9,617 nucleotides of DNA from Bacteroidota bacterium (GTDB lineage: Bacteria; Bacteroidota; Bacteroidia; Flavobacteriales_D; JABDKJ01). The notes below the pieces were generated by a model, which searched no databases, was not told the DNA's origin, and worked only from the letters and a program-made list of their open reading frames with translations. Of this stretch, positions 8,332 through 9,617 are shown piece after piece. The DNA lies in assembly GCA_027621335.1 (NCBI GenBank), contig JAQCAN010000082.1, positions 1 to 9,617 on the forward strand, read 5' to 3'. The translations under genes and the position numbers were made by a program. Every line of letters begins with the position of its first letter. Positions within the stretch are counted from its first letter, which is position 1.

Positions 8332-8471
8332 GACTCGCTTATACTGACCATTCCCTCAAATCCCTTGAACGGTCACTATCCTGCCTGGCATCTGAATACG
8401 GAACGGACAAAGCCTTGGAGGTCGGAGATGAACACCTTGCCATTGGAGCCAAATTAATGACCTATAATTAA
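8328..8471 (+). pseudogene. Truncated RelE/ParE-like toxin (first module)
   Basis: A 47-codon frame that begins in the ATGA overlap with the antitoxin gene. Its start, MRLAYTDHSLKSLERSLSCL (1-20), followed by a second helix ASEYGTDKALEVGDEHL (21-37), resembles the N-terminal two-helix hairpin of RelE/ParE toxins of about 95-100 residues. The C-terminal beta-sheet with the basic 'RR...YKIIY' segment is absent. The frame stops at TAA (8469-8471), and base 8471 is also the first base of the second 52-base repeat, so the gene was apparently cut by the event that created the repeat. It is very unlikely to be active as a toxin. The toxin assignment rests on position, overlap and the N-terminal pattern. 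Confidence 0.6.
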
Positions 8472-8522
8472 TCCTGAAGATCCTTATCACTCAGATGCTG
8501 TTCATCTCCTTGAATTGAGAAG
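8471..8522 (+). repeat. 52-base direct repeat, copy 2 (displaced tail of the exchanger gene)
   Basis: Second copy of 7871-7922. The three differences lie at 8485, 8489 and 8508. Read in the exchanger's frame, they give one silent change (Leu), Ala to Thr, and Phe to Ser. Two of three changes alter the protein, which fits a copy no longer under selection. The CTTCT/AGAAG inverted repeat is broken here by the change at 8508. No open gene runs into this copy. Confidence 0.92.
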
Positions 8523-8642
8523 TTATCGCCTTCAAGCTTCCTAACTAGTTCAGACATAGAAATCCCCCATTGGGAACTGCTGGCTTTGAATGACACTTCT
8601 ATCCGCTGTGGCTTAACCATGGAATCAGTAAATTTGAAAGCA
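8523..8642 (+). other. Intergenic region before the second toxin-antitoxin module
   Basis: 120 bases following the second repeat. The reading frame of the second antitoxin stays open upstream to 8514, but the translation does not look like antitoxin sequence before 8643. The opposite strand has a 50-codon frame (8468-8620) with no recognised relative. The main supported signal is the candidate promoter at 8607-8636. Confidence 0.4.
8607..8636 (+). promoter_or_regulatory. Candidate Bacteroidota-type promoter for the second toxin-antitoxin module
   Basis: TAAATTTG at 8629-8636 is a full match to the Bacteroidota -7 consensus TAnnTTTG. TGTG at 8607-8610, with an 18-base spacer, is a three-of-four match to the -33 box TTTG. 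The predicted transcription start, 5-7 bases downstream, falls at about 8641-8643, on or just before the ATG at 8643. That would give a leaderless or nearly leaderless mRNA. Confidence 0.4.
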
Positions 8643-8897
8643 ATGAGAACAGGAGAAAGAGACTTACAGGCAGCCAAGTTGAGTCTTGTCCAGAAGCTTC
8701 TAGGAGTGAACAATGGGCCATTACTTGAGAAGATAGAGAAGATGCTCGAAAAAGAGATGGTAGTCGGTTATACTGTAGAAGGGAAGCCACTGACTAAAGC
8801 GGCCTATGACAAGCGACTTGCCAAAGCTGAAAAGCAAATAGCTGCAGGCAAGTACACTACTCAAGAAGACTTGGAGAAAGAATCTGCCAACTGGTGA
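8643..8897 (+). CDS. Antitoxin of a RelE/ParE-type module (second module)
   Basis: An 84-residue protein of the small Bacteroidota antitoxin type paired with ParE-like toxins. It has an N-terminal helical part (DLQAAKLSLVQKLLG, 7-21; LLEKIEKMLEKE, 27-38), a short beta-like stretch VVGYTVEGKPLTKAAYDKRL (40-59), and the C-terminal AEKQIAAGKYTTQEDLEKE (62-80) that resembles the first module's antitoxin. It should bind and neutralise the following toxin and repress the operon; this is family knowledge. ATG 8643 was chosen because family similarity starts at about DLQAAK and a -7 box ends seven bases upstream. In-frame ATG 8619 (92 residues) and TTG 8586 (103 residues) are alternatives. Its stop overlaps the toxin start by one base (TGATG). 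Confidence 0.78.
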   Translation: MRTGERDLQAAKLSLVQKLLGVNNGPLLEKIEKMLEKEMVVGYTVEGKPLTKAAYDKRLAKAEKQIAAGKYTTQEDLEKESANW

Positions 8898-9190
8898 TGA
8901 CTGTGCAAAGGATTATCTGGGCTGACGAAGCCAAGAAAGCACTCAAGTTTATTCACGCTTATTACAAGAAGAAATCTGTCCAAGGGGCTAACAATGTGAT
9001 AAGAGATCTACTCGAAGCTCCCAAGACCATCCGTTTCAGCAAGCAATATCAACTCGATGATATCAATCCTGAATATCGAAGGATAATTGTACGAGATTAC
9101 AAGGTGCTTTACATCGAAAAGAAGAAAGAAATCCAAGTGATGGCCATCATCAGTACAAAGCAGTCTCCTGAAATCCTTCGCAAGAAATAG
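8897..9190 (+). CDS. ParE/RelE-family toxin (second module)
   Basis: A 97-residue basic protein with the ParE/RelE toxin pattern (PF05016 type). It has an N-terminal strand and helical hairpin (RIIWADEAKKALKFIHAYYK, 5-24; ANNVIRDLLEAPKTI, 31-45). The SKQYQLDDINPEYRRIIVRD segment (48-67) leads into YKVLYIEK (68-75), followed by the C-terminal strand and IISTKQSPEIL (84-94). Members of the fold either inhibit DNA gyrase (ParE) or cleave ribosome-bound mRNA (RelE); the sequence alone does not decide which. Full length and clean motifs suggest it is intact. The ATG at 8897 overlaps the antitoxin stop by one base; a GTG one codon earlier (8894) is possible. It is translationally coupled to the antitoxin and ends 52 bases before the gamma-glutamyltransferase gene. 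Confidence 0.87.
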   Translation: MTVQRIIWADEAKKALKFIHAYYKKKSVQGANNVIRDLLEAPKTIRFSKQYQLDDINPEYRRIIVRDYKVLYIEKKKEIQVMAIISTKQSPEILRKK

Positions 9191-9242
9191 CCACCCTGAA
9201 GCGTAAATCCGTCCGAACGAGTGAAGGTCTATCTTAGAAGCC

Positions 9243-9617
9243 ATGAAAATTCGCTTCCTCCTTTTCATCACTCTAAGTCTGAGCTGTAACTCAGCTTATG
9301 ATTCCGATAAAGCCAGTTCCGAGGAGCTTATCGCAATCCCAAAGCAAGGCTGCGTGGTCTCCGCCCATCCCCTCGCTTCTGAGGTGGGTATCAATATCCT
9401 GAAGGCAGGAGGCAATGCTTATGACGCTGCCATTGCTACCCAATTCGCCCTGGCGGTGGTCTATCCTATTGCAGGGAACATCGGAGCAGGGGGCTTCGCC
9501 ATCATCCGCACGGCTGAGGGCGACTTGGATGCCTTGGACTTCCGAGAGAAGGCCCCCAAGGCGGCCCATAGGGATATGTTCTTGGATGAACAGGGAGAGG
9601 TCATCCCTCAGCTTTCC
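9243..9617 (+). CDS. ggt: Gamma-glutamyltransferase, lipoprotein type (3' partial)
   Basis: N-terminal 125 residues of a gamma-glutamyltransferase (Ntn-hydrolase), which removes or transfers the gamma-glutamyl group of glutathione and related peptides outside the cytoplasm. The start shows a signal peptide, MKIRFLLFITLSLSC, ending in a lipobox-like LSLS-C with Cys15, so the protein is probably a membrane-anchored lipoprotein. Family motifs follow: GCVVSAHPLASEVGINILK (36-54), AGGNAYDAAIA (55-65), YPIAGNIGAGGFAIIR (74-89) and DFREKAP (99-105). R101 corresponds to the Arg of the E. coli DFREMAP motif (Arg114) that contacts the glutamyl carboxylate. RDMFLDEQGEV (110-120) also matches the family. 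The catalytic Thr at the autocleavage site lies beyond the window. The gene is on the same strand as the module upstream but is functionally unrelated to it. Confidence 0.93.
   Translation, partial: MKIRFLLFITLSLSCNSAYDSDKASSEELIAIPKQGCVVSAHPLASEVGINILKAGGNAYDAAIATQFALAVVYPIAGNIGAGGFAIIRTAEGDLDALDFREKAPKAAHRDMFLDEQGEVIPQLS

Noticed and set aside
9191..9242. Searched for a promoter or terminator between the second toxin and the gamma-glutamyltransferase gene.
   Set aside because: Only weak partial -7 matches (TAAATCCG, TATCTTAG) without a -33 partner and no stable hairpin, so no call is made.

Overview
The window looks like a chromosomal segment of a member of the Bacteroidota, probably near the Flavobacteriales or Cryomorphaceae. 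This is inferred from several things. Starts lack Shine-Dalgarno sequences, there is one good match to the Bacteroidota -7 box (TAnnTTTG), the antitoxin and ParE/RelE toxin types are common in that phylum, and a fused aspartokinase/homoserine dehydrogenase heads a thrABC operon. No rRNA, tRNA, CRISPR array or intact transposase is visible.

Positions 1-4590 hold the threonine biosynthesis operon. It starts inside thrA (aspartokinase I/homoserine dehydrogenase I, 5' end outside the window), followed by thrB (homoserine kinase) and thrC (threonine synthase). The genes overlap by 8 and 4 bases, so they are almost certainly one translationally coupled unit that takes aspartate to threonine. A 236-base gap with a clear hairpin follows thrC.

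Positions 4827-7918 encode two multi-pass inner-membrane carriers on the same strand. The first is a YfcC/DcuC-type (PF03606) protein. The second is an AspT/YidE-type putative aspartate:alanine exchanger with two central RCK_C domains. A carrier for aspartate or related amino acids next to an aspartate-consuming pathway suggests a metabolic link, but substrate specificity cannot be read from the sequence.

Positions 7919-9190 are an accessory island. The last 15 codons and stop of the exchanger gene, plus 4 bases, form a 52-base segment that is repeated exactly 600 bases downstream (7871-7922 and 8471-8522, 49/52 identical). Between the copies lie an antitoxin-like gene, a RelE/ParE-like toxin cut off at about half length exactly where the second repeat begins, and a minus-strand stretch that resembles the C-terminal end of a lost protein. 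This looks like insertion of foreign DNA at the 3' end of a gene with regeneration of the gene's tail. Beyond the second repeat is an apparently intact toxin-antitoxin pair (8643-9190) whose antitoxin shares its layout with the first one.

From 9243 to the end, a lipoprotein-type gamma-glutamyltransferase begins and runs out of the window.
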